Positions 41,416 to 49,700 of a DNA stretch of 64,000 nucleotides are shown in pieces. The stretch is from Sediminihabitans luteus (GTDB lineage: Bacteria > Actinomycetota > Actinomycetes > Actinomycetales > Cellulomonadaceae): NCBI RefSeq assembly GCF_002797595.1, contig NZ_PGFE01000001.1, positions 558,001 through 622,000 of the forward strand, in the 5' to 3' direction. The notes below the pieces were generated by a model. It had not been told where the DNA came from, did no database searches, and worked only from the letters and a program-made list of their open reading frames with translations. The position numbers and the translations under genes are program-made. How positions within the stretch are numbered: the first letter of the stretch is position 1; the number at the start of each line of letters is the position of its first letter.

Positions 41416-41963
41416 CGCAGGAGTCCCTTCATCTGGTGCGTCGGGGTCGCCTCGAGCGCGGCGGCCTCGGCCGCCTTGGCGGCGTCGCGGCGGTTGGCGC
41501 CGAGCGGCTCGGCGCCGATCTGCTCGTGCAGGGTCGTGATCGCGTTGATGAGCATCTCGGGGCGGGGCGGGCAGCCGGGCAGGTAGATGTCGACCGGCAC
41601 GATGTGGTCGACGCCCTGGACGATCGCGTAGTTGTTGAACATGCCGCCGCTCGACGCGCACACGCCCATCGAGAGCACCCACTTGGGCTCCGACATCTGG
41701 TCGTAGACCTGCCGCACGACGGGCGCCATCTTCTGGCTCACCCGGCCCGCGACGATCATGAGGTCGGCCTGGCGGGGCGAGGCGCGGAACACCTCCATGC
41801 CGTAGCGCGAGAGGTCGAACCGGGACGCGCCCGCGGCCATCATCTCGATCGCGCAGCACGCGAGCCCGAACGTCACGGGCCACAGCGAGGCCTTGCGGAA
41901 GTACCCCGCGAGGTCCTCGACGGTGGTCAGGAGGAACCCTGACGGAGCTTCTTCGATCCCCAT
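41412..41963 (-). CDS. nuoB: NADH-quinone oxidoreductase subunit B (cluster N2)
   Basis: 183 residues. Ligands of the terminal 4Fe-4S cluster N2 are visible: the Cys pair C36-C37 in [10 protein letters not shown], then [10 protein letters not shown] and LPGCPPRPE. It passes electrons to quinone. A 71-nt gap with a perfect 20-nt palindrome separates it from nuoA. Confidence 0.98.
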   Translation of the reverse strand: MGIEEAPSGFLLTTVEDLAGYFRKASLWPVTFGLACCAIEMMAAGASRFDLSRYGMEVFRASPRQADLMIVAGRVSQKMAPVVRQVYDQMSEPKWVLSMGVCASSGGMFNNYAIVQGVDHIVPVDIYLPGCPPRPEMLINAITTLHEQIGAEPLGANRRDAAKAAEAAALEATPTHQMKGLLR

Positions 41964-41998
41964 GCGCCTCTACCTTCCAGCCCGCTGCGTGCGTGTGC

Positions 41999-42018
41999 GG
42001 CGGCCCGCGCGGGCCGCC
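41999..42018. repeat. Perfect GC palindrome between nuoA and nuoB
   Basis: A 20-nt self-complementary stretch (GGCGGCCCGC then its mirror) in the only sizeable gap of the nuo operon. In RNA it could form a hairpin that stabilises the nuoA end or attenuates downstream transcription. Confidence 0.6.
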
Positions 42019-42034
42019 CCTGGTCCGTGCCCGG

Positions 42035-42397
42035 TCAGTCCCACTCGAAGCCCCCGCGCCGCCACTCGTAGACGAACGGGACGGTGATGAGGGCGAGGAA
42101 CGAGAGCATCGCGACGAGCCCGAACGTCGCGAGCGTCGCGAAGTCGACCGCCCAGGGGTAGAGGAACACGACCTCGATGTCGAACACGATGAACGTCATC
42201 GCGACGAGGTAGTACTTGATCGGGAAGCGGCCGCCGCCGACGGCGTGGGGAGTGGGCTCGATGCCGCACTCGTAGGCGTCGAGCTTGGCGCGGTTGTACC
42301 GGCGCGGGCCGATGACGGCGCTCGCGCCCACGCCACCGAGGGCGAGGACGGCGCCGATCGCCATGAGGACGAGGACGGGGACGTACGGGTCGGTCAT
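42035..42397 (-). CDS. nuoA: NADH-quinone oxidoreductase subunit A
   Basis: 120 residues, three helices. The characteristic loop [21 protein letters not shown] and the acidic helix [18 protein letters not shown] are present. First gene of the nuo series; ATG 42397 follows CGAGGAGCTTTGAG. An 81-nt gap separates it from menJ, with no clear terminator. Confidence 0.98.
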   Translation of the reverse strand: MTDPYVPVLVLMAIGAVLALGGVGASAVIGPRRYNRAKLDAYECGIEPTPHAVGGGRFPIKYYLVAMTFIVFDIEVVFLYPWAVDFATLATFGLVAMLSFLALITVPFVYEWRRGGFEWD

Positions 42398-42478
42398 CTC
42401 AAAGCTCCTCGAGCGAAGGTCTCGTGGGTGTGTCGTCGTTGACAGTGCTTCGTGACTCGGTGCGTCGGGTTCGTCAGG

Positions 42479-43777
42479 TCATGACGCCGGCACCACCCTG
42501 GTGAGGCCGGCGATCACGCGGTCGACCCAGTCGCCGCCGCGGGGCTCGTAGCAGTCCGACAGGAGCTTGAGCACGAACCGCATGACGACGCGCCGCGGGA
42601 GGCCGTAGCGCGTGCAGATCCTCATGATCTCGGGGTGCTCGATGAGCCGGACGAAGTACCGGCCGAGCGTGTAGTACCCGCCGAGCTCGTCGCGCATGGT
42701 GCGCGAGTACCGCGCGAGCACCCGGTCGCGCGCGGCGTCGGTGCCGCGGGCCCGGGACTGCGCGACGACGTCGGCCGCGACGCGCGCGGCCTGCATCGCG
42801 TACGCGATGCCCTCGCCGTTGAAGGGGCTGACCATGCCGCCCGAGTCGCCCACGAGCAGCATGCCGCGCGTGGCCAGGGGCTTGCGGTTGAACCCCATGG
42901 GCAGCGCGGCACCGCGCACCGGTCCGCGCTGGTTCTCGGGCGTGAACTCCCACGCGGCGGGCGCGTTGGCCATCCACCGGGCGAAGAGGTCCTTGTAGTC
43001 GACGTTCGCCGCGGACTGCCGTGCGGGCGTCGAGCTCACGGCCCCGAGGCCCACGTTCGCGGTGCCGTCACCGAGCGCGAAGATCCAGCCGTACCCGGGC
43101 AGCAGGTTCGACGCCTGGGGCTCGCCGTCCCAGAGCTCGAGGTGGCTCTCCATCCACGCGTCGTCGTGCCGCGGGGTCTCGAAGTAGGTGCGCACCGCGA
43201 CGCCGATGGGGCGGTCCTCACGACGTTCGAGGCCGAGCGCGAGCGCGAAGCGCGACGAGACGCCGTCCGCGGCGATGACGACGGGCGCCCGGTAGGTCGT
43301 CTCGTCGCCCGCCCGCCGGCCCTTGCCGTCGACGGGGCGTGCCGTGACGCCGACCACGCGGCCCGTGCGCTCGTCGAGCAGGGGGCCGGTGACCGCCGTC
43401 CGCTCCTGGAGCTTGGCGCCGGTGCGCTGCGCGTGCTGCGCGAGCGTGTGGTCGAGCGTCATGCGCGACCGTGCCAGGCCGTACGAGGGGTACGAGGCGA
43501 GGTCGGGCCAGGCGAGCTCCCAGCTGCGGCCGCCCGCGACGACGCGCAGGCCCTCGTTGCGGATCCAGCCGTCCTCGGGGCGCACGGGCACGCCCATGCG
43601 CACGAGCTCGGCGACCGCGCGCGGGGTCAGACCGTCGCCGCAGATCTTGTCGCGCGGGAACTCGGCCTTCTCGAGCAGGAGCACGGAGAGACCGGCCGCG
43701 GCGCAGTAGTGCGCGGCGGTCGACCCGGCCGGGCCCGCGCCGACGACGATGACGTCGGCGTCGTCGCTCGTGCTCAC
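42479..43777 (-). CDS. menJ: Menaquinone reductase / geranylgeranyl reductase family flavoprotein
   Basis: 432 residues. FAD-binding VVGAGPAGSTAAHYC (about 11-25), family motif PRDKICGDGLTP and the second FAD site GDSGGMVSPFNGEGIAYAM. The mycobacterial relative MenJ saturates one isoprene unit of the menaquinone side chain; location next to nuo and menG fits that role, though a lipid geranylgeranyl reductase cannot be excluded. GTG 43777 follows GAGGAGG. A 257-nt region upstream carries the promoter, a Rex operator and a second palindrome. Confidence 0.9.
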   Translation of the reverse strand: MSTSDDADVIVVGAGPAGSTAAHYCAAAGLSVLLLEKAEFPRDKICGDGLTPRAVAELVRMGVPVRPEDGWIRNEGLRVVAGGRSWELAWPDLASYPSYGLARSRMTLDHTLAQHAQRTGAKLQERTAVTGPLLDERTGRVVGVTARPVDGKGRRAGDETTYRAPVVIAADGVSSRFALALGLERREDRPIGVAVRTYFETPRHDDAWMESHLELWDGEPQASNLLPGYGWIFALGDGTANVGLGAVSSTPARQSAANVDYKDLFARWMANAPAAWEFTPENQRGPVRGAALPMGFNRKPLATRGMLLVGDSGGMVSPFNGEGIAYAMQAARVAADVVAQSRARGTDAARDRVLARYSRTMRDELGGYYTLGRYFVRLIEHPEIMRICTRYGLPRRVVMRFVLKLLSDCYEPRGGDWVDRVIAGLTRVVPAS

Positions 43778-43903
43778 CCCGACCTCCTCGCTCGTGCGGC
43801 CCGCTCACCTGCGCGGACGTCCTCGGTCCGATCCGGACGACCGTCGCGGGCCGCGCTTGCGCCCCACCCTGCTCCGGCCGTGCACGCGCCGCATCCAGAC
43901 GAC

Positions 43904-43921
43904 TTGTGAAGTCGGTCACAA
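43904..43921. promoter_or_regulatory. Rex (redox-sensing repressor) operator
   Basis: TTGTGAAGTCGGTCACAA: TTGTGA and TCACAA arms separated by six bases, one change from the Rex consensus TTGTGAA-N4-TTCACAA. It lies about +7 to +24 relative to the start predicted from the TAGAGT box, a roadblock position. Rex is known to repress nuo in Streptomyces when NADH/NAD+ is low. Confidence 0.8.
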
Positions 43922-43933
43922 CGCGCAGGCGAC

Positions 43934-43939
43934 ACTCTA
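43934..43939 (-). promoter_or_regulatory. Predicted -10 box of the menJ-nuo operon
   Basis: TAGAGT on the minus strand, giving a leader of about 150 nt before menJ. No good -35 hexamer; the palindrome at 43963-43980 covers the region just upstream. Confidence 0.5.
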
Positions 43940-43962
43940 ACCACACCCGCCGCCCGTTGTGT

Positions 43963-43980
43963 ACCAAGGCTCACCTTGGT
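43963..43980. promoter_or_regulatory. Second palindrome at the menJ-nuo promoter
   Basis: ACCAAGG-CTCA-CCTTGGT: perfect 7-bp arms, 4-base spacer, at about -35 to -53. The central AGGTGAGCCT recalls an iron-box core, but overall agreement with the DtxR/IdeR consensus is only about 10 of 19. Regulator unknown. Confidence 0.5.
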
Positions 43981-43996
43981 TGAGGCGGGCGCGGCG

Positions 43997-44022
43997 CGCG
44001 GACGCCGGTCGCGGCGTCCGCG
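43997..44022 (-). terminator. Terminator hairpin after menG
   Basis: Perfect 10-bp stem CGCGGACGCC / GGCGTCCGCG with a six-base loop, 13 bases past the menG stop, separating menG from the menJ promoter. No T-run. Confidence 0.7.
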
Positions 44023-44034
44023 GGCAGGGCGCGG

Positions 44035-44739
44035 TCAGGCGGGGCGGGTCCCGCGGTGCAGCGCGACGACGCCGCCCGTGACGTTGCGGTAGGCGACGGA
44101 GTCCCAGCCGGCGTCGATCATGAGGTGCGCGAGCGCGGGCTGGTCGGGCCACGAGCGGATCGACTCGGCGAGGTAGTCGTACGAGCCCGGGTCCTTGGTC
44201 ACGAGTCCCGCGACGCGCGGCAGCAGGCGCATCAGGTAGCCCGTGTACACCGTACGGAACGGCTTCCAGGTGGGCTGCGAGAACTCGCAGATCACGACGC
44301 GGCCGCCCGGGCGCACGACCCGCAGCATCTCGCGCAGCGCGGCCGACGTGTCGACCACGTTGCGCAGGCCGAACGAGATCGTCACGGCGTCGAAGCTCTC
44401 GTCCGCGAACGGCAGGTGCGTCGCGTCGCCCGCGACGAACGGCAGGTCGGGGCGCCGGCGCTTGCCCTCGCGCAGCATCCCGATCGAGAAGTCGCACGGG
44501 ACGACCTCGACGCCGTCGTCCGCGAACGGCTCCGACGACGTGCCCGTGCCCGCCGCGAGGTCGAGCACGCGCTCCCCCGGCAGCGCGGCGACCGCGTCGA
44601 CCGTCAGGCGCCGCCACCGGCGGTCCTGCCCCAGCGACATGATGTCGTTGGTGACGTCGTACTTCGAGGCGATGCCGTCGAACATCGAGGCGACCTCGGC
44701 GGGCTTCTTGTCCAGGCTGGCGCGCGACATGCCTCCCAT
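44035..44739 (-). CDS. menG: Demethylmenaquinone methyltransferase
   Basis: 234 residues from ATG 44739, or 231 from ATG 44730. The second has GGGAGG only one base before it, too close for ribosome binding, whereas the first fits a leaderless start seven bases after TAGACG. SAM-binding motif [15 protein letters not shown]; UbiE/MenG segments [19 protein letters not shown] and [20 protein letters not shown]. It methylates demethylmenaquinone in the last ring-modifying step. Divergent from menF with overlapping promoters. Confidence 0.95.
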   Translation of the reverse strand: MGGMSRASLDKKPAEVASMFDGIASKYDVTNDIMSLGQDRRWRRLTVDAVAALPGERVLDLAAGTGTSSEPFADDGVEVVPCDFSIGMLREGKRRRPDLPFVAGDATHLPFADESFDAVTISFGLRNVVDTSAALREMLRVVRPGGRVVICEFSQPTWKPFRTVYTGYLMRLLPRVAGLVTKDPGSYDYLAESIRSWPDQPALAHLMIDAGWDSVAYRNVTGGVVALHRGTRPA

Positions 44740-44746
44740 CGTTTCA

Positions 44747-44752
44747 CGTCTA
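44747..44752 (-). promoter_or_regulatory. -10 box of menG
   Basis: TAGACG on the minus strand, seven bases before ATG 44739. It shares two bases with the menF -10 box on the other strand. Confidence 0.4.
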
Positions 44753-44756
44753 CGCT
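44751..44756 (+). promoter_or_regulatory. -10 box of menF (leaderless)
   Basis: TACGCT followed by eight bases and ATG 44765. Confidence 0.5.
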
Positions 44757-44764
44757 GGATCCTG

Positions 44765-46141
44765 ATGACTGCAGAGCACGCGTCGGCCCCCGCCCCCCGG
44801 ACCAGCCCCGCCCCGGGCACGCTGGTGGTCCGCACCGTCGCGATCGACGCGCTGCCCGGCGGGCCGACCGCGCTGGTCGACCTCCTGCCCGACGCGCACC
44901 CGCTCGCGTGGGTGCGCCGCGGCGACGGGATCGTCGGCTGGGGCGAGGTCGCACGCATCGAGTCGTGGGGGCCGGGCCGGTTCGCCGACGCGGACGCCGC
45001 GTGGCGGGCCGTGCTGCGCCGCGCCGTCGTGCGCGACGAGGTCCACCTGCCCGGCACGGGCGCCGTCGCCTTCGGGTCGTTCGCGTTCGACGACGCCGGG
45101 CCGGGTGCCGCGGACGACGCCGGCACCGACGGGCCCGACGTGGCGGACGACGGCCGGCCGGACGGCGTCCTCGTCGTGCCGCGGGTGGTCGTCGGGCGAC
45201 GCGGCGGCACGACGTGGATGACGACGTTCGAGACGTCGGGGTCGCTCGCGTCCCCGCCCGGGGCGCACGTGCTGCCGCGCCCCGCGCCCGTGACGTCGCC
45301 GGGCCGGGTCGTGCTGCGCGACGGGTCGGTCGCGGCGCAGGACTGGAAGGATCTCGTGGCCGAGGCCGCGCGGCGCATCCGGGCCGGGCACCTCGACAAG
45401 GTCGTGCTCGCGCGCGACGCGGTCGCCACGACCGAGCACCCCGTCGACCCGCGCTACCTGCTGGGCCGGCTCGCGGCGTCGTACGAGGCGTGCTGGACGT
45501 TCAGCGTCGACGGCATGGTCGGCGCGACGCCCGAGCTGCTCGTGCGCTCGGAGAAGGGTCTCGTGACGTCGCGCGTGCTCGCGGGGACGATCCGCCGCGA
45601 GCCCGGTGCCGGCGCGCCCCACGACCCGGCGCTGTTCCTCGCGCAGTCGTCCAAGGACCTCGAGGAGCACGAGTACGCGGTGCGCTCGGTCGCCGACGCG
45701 CTCGCGCCCTCGTGCAGCTCGATGAACGTGCCCGAGGCCCCCTTCGTGCTGCACCTGCCGAACGTGCTGCACCTCGCCTCCGACGTCACGGGCGTGCTCG
45801 CCTCGCCCGAGGACGGTCCGGCACCCACGAGCCTCGGCCTCGCCGCGGCGCTGCACCCGTCGGCCGCGGTCTGCGGCACGCCTACGGCGGACGCGCGCGC
45901 GCTGATCCGCGAGATCGAGGGCCTCGACCGGGCGCGGTACGCCGCGCCCGTGGGTTGGCTCGGCGCGGACGGCGACGGCGAGTGGGGCATCGCCCTGCGG
46001 TCGTGCGAGATCCTGCCGTCCGACCCGCTCGCGGTGCGGCTCTTCGCCGGCTGCGGGATCGTCGGCGCGTCCGACCCGGACGCGGAGCTCGCGGAGTCCG
46101 AGGCCAAGCTCGAGCCGATCACGGGGGCGCTCGGCCTCTGA
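44765..46141 (+). CDS. menF: Isochorismate synthase
   Basis: 458 residues. The C-terminal chorismate-binding domain (about 195-455) has [44 protein letters not shown] and [19 protein letters not shown]. It converts chorismate to isochorismate, the first committed step to menaquinone. It could in principle feed a siderophore pathway, but divergence from menG and the surrounding men genes favour menaquinone. The N-terminal half is diverged and includes a short Asp/Gly-rich stretch (about 112-140). ATG 44765 fits a leaderless mRNA. Confidence 0.94.
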   Translation: MTAEHASAPAPRTSPAPGTLVVRTVAIDALPGGPTALVDLLPDAHPLAWVRRGDGIVGWGEVARIESWGPGRFADADAAWRAVLRRAVVRDEVHLPGTGAVAFGSFAFDDAGPGAADDAGTDGPDVADDGRPDGVLVVPRVVVGRRGGTTWMTTFETSGSLASPPGAHVLPRPAPVTSPGRVVLRDGSVAAQDWKDLVAEAARRIRAGHLDKVVLARDAVATTEHPVDPRYLLGRLAASYEACWTFSVDGMVGATPELLVRSEKGLVTSRVLAGTIRREPGAGAPHDPALFLAQSSKDLEEHEYAVRSVADALAPSCSSMNVPEAPFVLHLPNVLHLASDVTGVLASPEDGPAPTSLGLAAALHPSAAVCGTPTADARALIREIEGLDRARYAAPVGWLGADGDGEWGIALRSCEILPSDPLAVRLFAGCGIVGASDPDAELAESEAKLEPITGALGL

Positions 46142-46211
46142 GCCGACCACGTACCCGGCGCGAACATTCGCCCGAGGCGCGGCATCCCGCGACGAAACGG
46201 TGACCCACTGG

Positions 46212-46217
46212 TAACGT
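46212..46217 (+). promoter_or_regulatory. -10 box of the acetyltransferase gene
   Basis: TAACGT, seven bases before GTG 46225. Confidence 0.5.
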
Positions 46218-46224
46218 CGCCGCC

Positions 46225-46692
46225 GTGCCCGATTTGTCCACAGACCCCGCACCAGCCGCCTCCCTCGACGACCTGCTCGTGCGCCGCGCGACGATCGGCG
46301 ACCGCGACGCCGTCTGGCCGCTCGTCCAGGAGATCCCCGGCGACGAGCCGGACCGGGCGGCGTACGACCGCTCGTTCGGCCCGCTCGTGAGCGCCCTCGA
46401 CACCTACCTGGTCGTCGCGGAGGACCCTACCGAGGGCCTCGTCGGCTACCTGCTCGCCAACTACCACCGCACCATGGCGGCCGGCGGGACGGTCGTGTGG
46501 GTCGAGGAGGTCGCCGTGCTGCCCGACGTGCGCGGGCGCGGCGTCGGGCGTGCGCTCGTGGCCGCCGCGGAGACGTGGAGCCGGAGCGTCGGGGCCGTGC
46601 GCATGAGCCTCGCGACCCCGCTCAGCGGCGACTTCTACCGCGCGCTCGGGTACCGCGAGGACGCGACGTACTTCACGACCGACCTCGACTGA
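46225..46692 (+). CDS. GNAT family N-acetyltransferase
   Basis: 155 residues; GNAT fold at about 18-155. Acetyl-CoA loop VLPDVRGRGVGRALV (motif R/Q-x-x-G-x-G/A) at about 98-112, preceded by strand VVWVEEVAV. The substrate is unknown. GTG 46225 lies seven bases after TAACGT. It stands alone between menF and a strong shared terminator; a link to menaquinone synthesis is not implied. Confidence 0.9.
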   Translation: MPDLSTDPAPAASLDDLLVRRATIGDRDAVWPLVQEIPGDEPDRAAYDRSFGPLVSALDTYLVVAEDPTEGLVGYLLANYHRTMAAGGTVVWVEEVAVLPDVRGRGVGRALVAAAETWSRSVGAVRMSLATPLSGDFYRALGYREDATYFTTDLD

Positions 46693-46715
46693 ATCCGACG
46701 TCGCCCGAGGCGCAC

Positions 46716-46760
46716 GACGACGGCCACCCGGCTCCTCGTGGGAGCCGGGCGGCCGTCGTC
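46716..46760. terminator. Bidirectional terminator for the acetyltransferase and subtilase genes
   Basis: Long stem: GACGACGGCC pairs with GGCCGTCGTC and CCCGGCTCC with GGAGCCGGG, one mismatch between, loop of five bases. It sits between the convergent stops at 46692 and 46778. Confidence 0.85.
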
Positions 46761-46777
46761 CGCCGGTCGGGCGCAGG

Positions 46778-49700
46778 TCAGCCGCAGGTCACCGCGGCGT
46801 AGTCCTTCGCGAACGGCGTGGTCACCGCGAGGGTGCCCACGGTGCCGGACGCCGTGACGTCGGCCTCGCCCGCCCACACCGCGTCGAGCCCGGTGTCGAA
46901 GAGCGTGTACGCGGCCTTGCCGGGCGCGACGTCCTCGACCACCGTGCTGCCCCAGGGGCTGGCGAGGGTGACGTCGGCCGGGAGCGTCCCGGTGTTGTAC
47001 GCGTAGACCGCGACCGCGGCGTCACCGTTCACGCACTGGCTGCGTGCGCTGACGGAGAACGCGTACTCGGCCCCGAGCTGGTACGTCCGGGCCATGGACT
47101 GCGTGACGGTGTTGCCGTCGGAGTCCTCCATGACGACGCGCAGGTTGACGTACTGCCCGGCCTCGCCGTCGTTCGGCACGGTCGCGGTCCACGTCCCCTT
47201 GCCGGCGTTGTGCTTCATCGACGCGGTCGTCCAGCTCGCGACCTTGGTCACCTGGGTCTCGGTGCCGTAGGCGTACTCGAGGCGGACCGAGTCGAGGTCG
47301 ACCGGACCGTTGTGCGCGTCGCTCACGGCGCCGAGCGCGATCTTGACCGGCTCGCCCGCGGGCAGTCGGCTGTCGAGACCGATCGGCACGTCGACCGTGG
47401 GCACGAGCAGCGGCTGCGGGCCCTCGACCGCGGTGCTCGTCGTGAAGCCCCAGGTGGTGCGGAACGACAGCCCGAACGACTGGTTGGTCGTCTCGCGCCG
47501 GTCGAAGCCCTGCTCGACCGTGACCCGGGTGGGCTCGGACGGCAGCTCGTAGGCGCCGCCCGTCGGGACCAGTCGCGTGTCGCCGACGGACACGTTCTTG
47601 AGCGTCCCGTCGCCGTACTGACCGAGCGAGTCGTGCCCCGCGGCATCACCGAAGTGAGGCACCGAGAGCGTCATCCGGTCGATGTCACGGTTCGCGAGGT
47701 CGACGCCGTCGGTGCGCAGCGTCGCCCCGTACGGGGTGTCGAACCAGGAGGTCGACTCCTTGGCGCCGGGCTCGTACGAGCGCGGGCCGTCGAACGACGC
47801 CGTGCCCTGCAGGTTGGTGCTGGCCCGCATGATCGAGGTCCACCGCACGTCGGGTGACGCCGAGAAGTACTCGGTGCGGCTCTGCGGGGCTACGGGGATG
47901 AACGAGGCGCTCGCGTAGACGGACCCGGCACCGGGCATCGAGAGCCCGAGGTCGGAGATCCACTTGCGCGCGTCGTACCCCTGCGCGTGGTAGTCGGCCG
48001 AGACCTTCGCGAGGTCCTTGTTCTTGACCTTGTGCTCGCCCGTGACGATCTTGCCCTCCTGGACGATCCCGAGGTTGTAGGCGTACGGGCTCGTCGAGAG
48101 GCCCGTGCCGTCCCACGCGACGGTCCCGCCGCCGTCCGCGAGCAACGCCTGCAGGTGCTCGGCGTCCTGCGCGGTGATCGTGAACATCGGGACGGTCGTG
48201 CCGTTGCCCGAGCTCTGGAAGCGCCCGACCGTCCCGGGCACGTAGGCCAGCACGGCCTGCGCGCCGCGGCCCTTGAGCGCGCGGTCCCAGCCCAGCGGGT
48301 TCCCGCCCGCGTTCGCGGTCGAGGCGTCGACCAGCAGGATCTTGCCACGCACGTCCGTCGCCGCGAGGTTGGCGTCCGTCCCCGGTCCGACGTCGACCAC
48401 CGGGGCCGCGCCCTGGGCGTCAAGCTCGGCGCCCAGGAACATCGGGATCGGGTCGAGCGCGTAGCCGTCGTCCGCGGTCAGGGTGTGCTCGGGCGCGAAC
48501 GCCCGGGTCGTGGCCTCGAACGTGAAGCGGTCGTCGACCGTGGTCGGCGTCGCGTAGAGGTGCTCGACGGTCGACGGGATCGTCGTGAGCTTGCCGGTCT
48601 TGACCCAGCCGTCCTCGGCGAGACCGTACGTGTACCCCAGCGAGTAGCCCTGCGTCTGCGATTCCTGCGGGGTCTTCCACGACAGCTCGTCGGCGTCGCG
48701 GGCGTCCAGGACGACGGTCGTGTCGCCGTCGATCTCGACGTGCGCCGCGTAGTCGAGCGTCACCGAGCGCGCGAGGCCCCCCTGGGCCGTGTCTCGCGTG
48801 ATGATCGTCGCCGCGAAGTCGTACGTGCCGTGCGTGAGGTTCACCGCGAGGTCGCCGCCGGCGGCCGAGTACCCGTTGCCGGTCCCGTCGTGCCTGTTGA
48901 TGATCTGCACGGCCGAGAGCGAGTCGGGTGCGTTGCCGAACCGGTCCTTGGTCACGAGGTGCACGGTCGCGTACGGCGCCTGGAACGCGATCGAGAACGG
49001 GACCGTGACCCGCACGTCGTCGCCCACGCCCACCAGTCGTCCGGTGATCGTGCCGTAGTCGTCGGCGGTGAGACCCGCGGACGGGTCGATGCGCACGGGC
49101 ACGTCGGCGGTCCCGTGCGCGGGCACCACGACCGGGTCGTCGTCGACCGTGAACAGGTCGGACCCGACGGGGTCGCCGCCGTCGCCGATCGCGCTCACGG
49201 ACAGGTCGAGCGTGACGTCGTGGTCGCTCAGGTTGGTCAGCGTGACGTCCTTCGTGACCGCCTCGAGGTCGGCCTGCGGGTACGTGAACGACCCGAGCCG
49301 CAGGTTCGGGGCGCCGATGACCGGCTGCGTGACGGCGCGCGCGACGTCGAGGGGCCCGGCGCCCTGCTCGAGCACGGGCGCCGCGGTCTCGGCGACCGAC
49401 GACGTCAGCGCGTCCTTGAGCTCGACCGGGCTCCAGTCGGGGTGCGCCTGCTGCAGGATCGCTGCGGCGCCGGCGACGTGCGGCGTCGCCATCGACGTGC
49501 CCGAGTAGGCCACGTAGGGCTTGGTCGGGTAGCCGTTCGCACGGGCCGCGACCACGTCGACGCCCTGCGACGCGATGTCGGGCTTGGCGCTCCAGCCGTC
49601 GACCGACGGGCCGCGGCTCGAGAACGGGGCGGTCTCGCCCTCGCGGTCGATCGCGCCGACCGTGAGCGCGGCGGGCGCGCAGCCCGGCGTCGAGACGGTC

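Noticed and set aside
43960-43978. A DtxR/IdeR iron box upstream of menJ
   Set aside because: Only the core matches; about 10 of 19 positions agree with the consensus. Kept as an unassigned palindrome.
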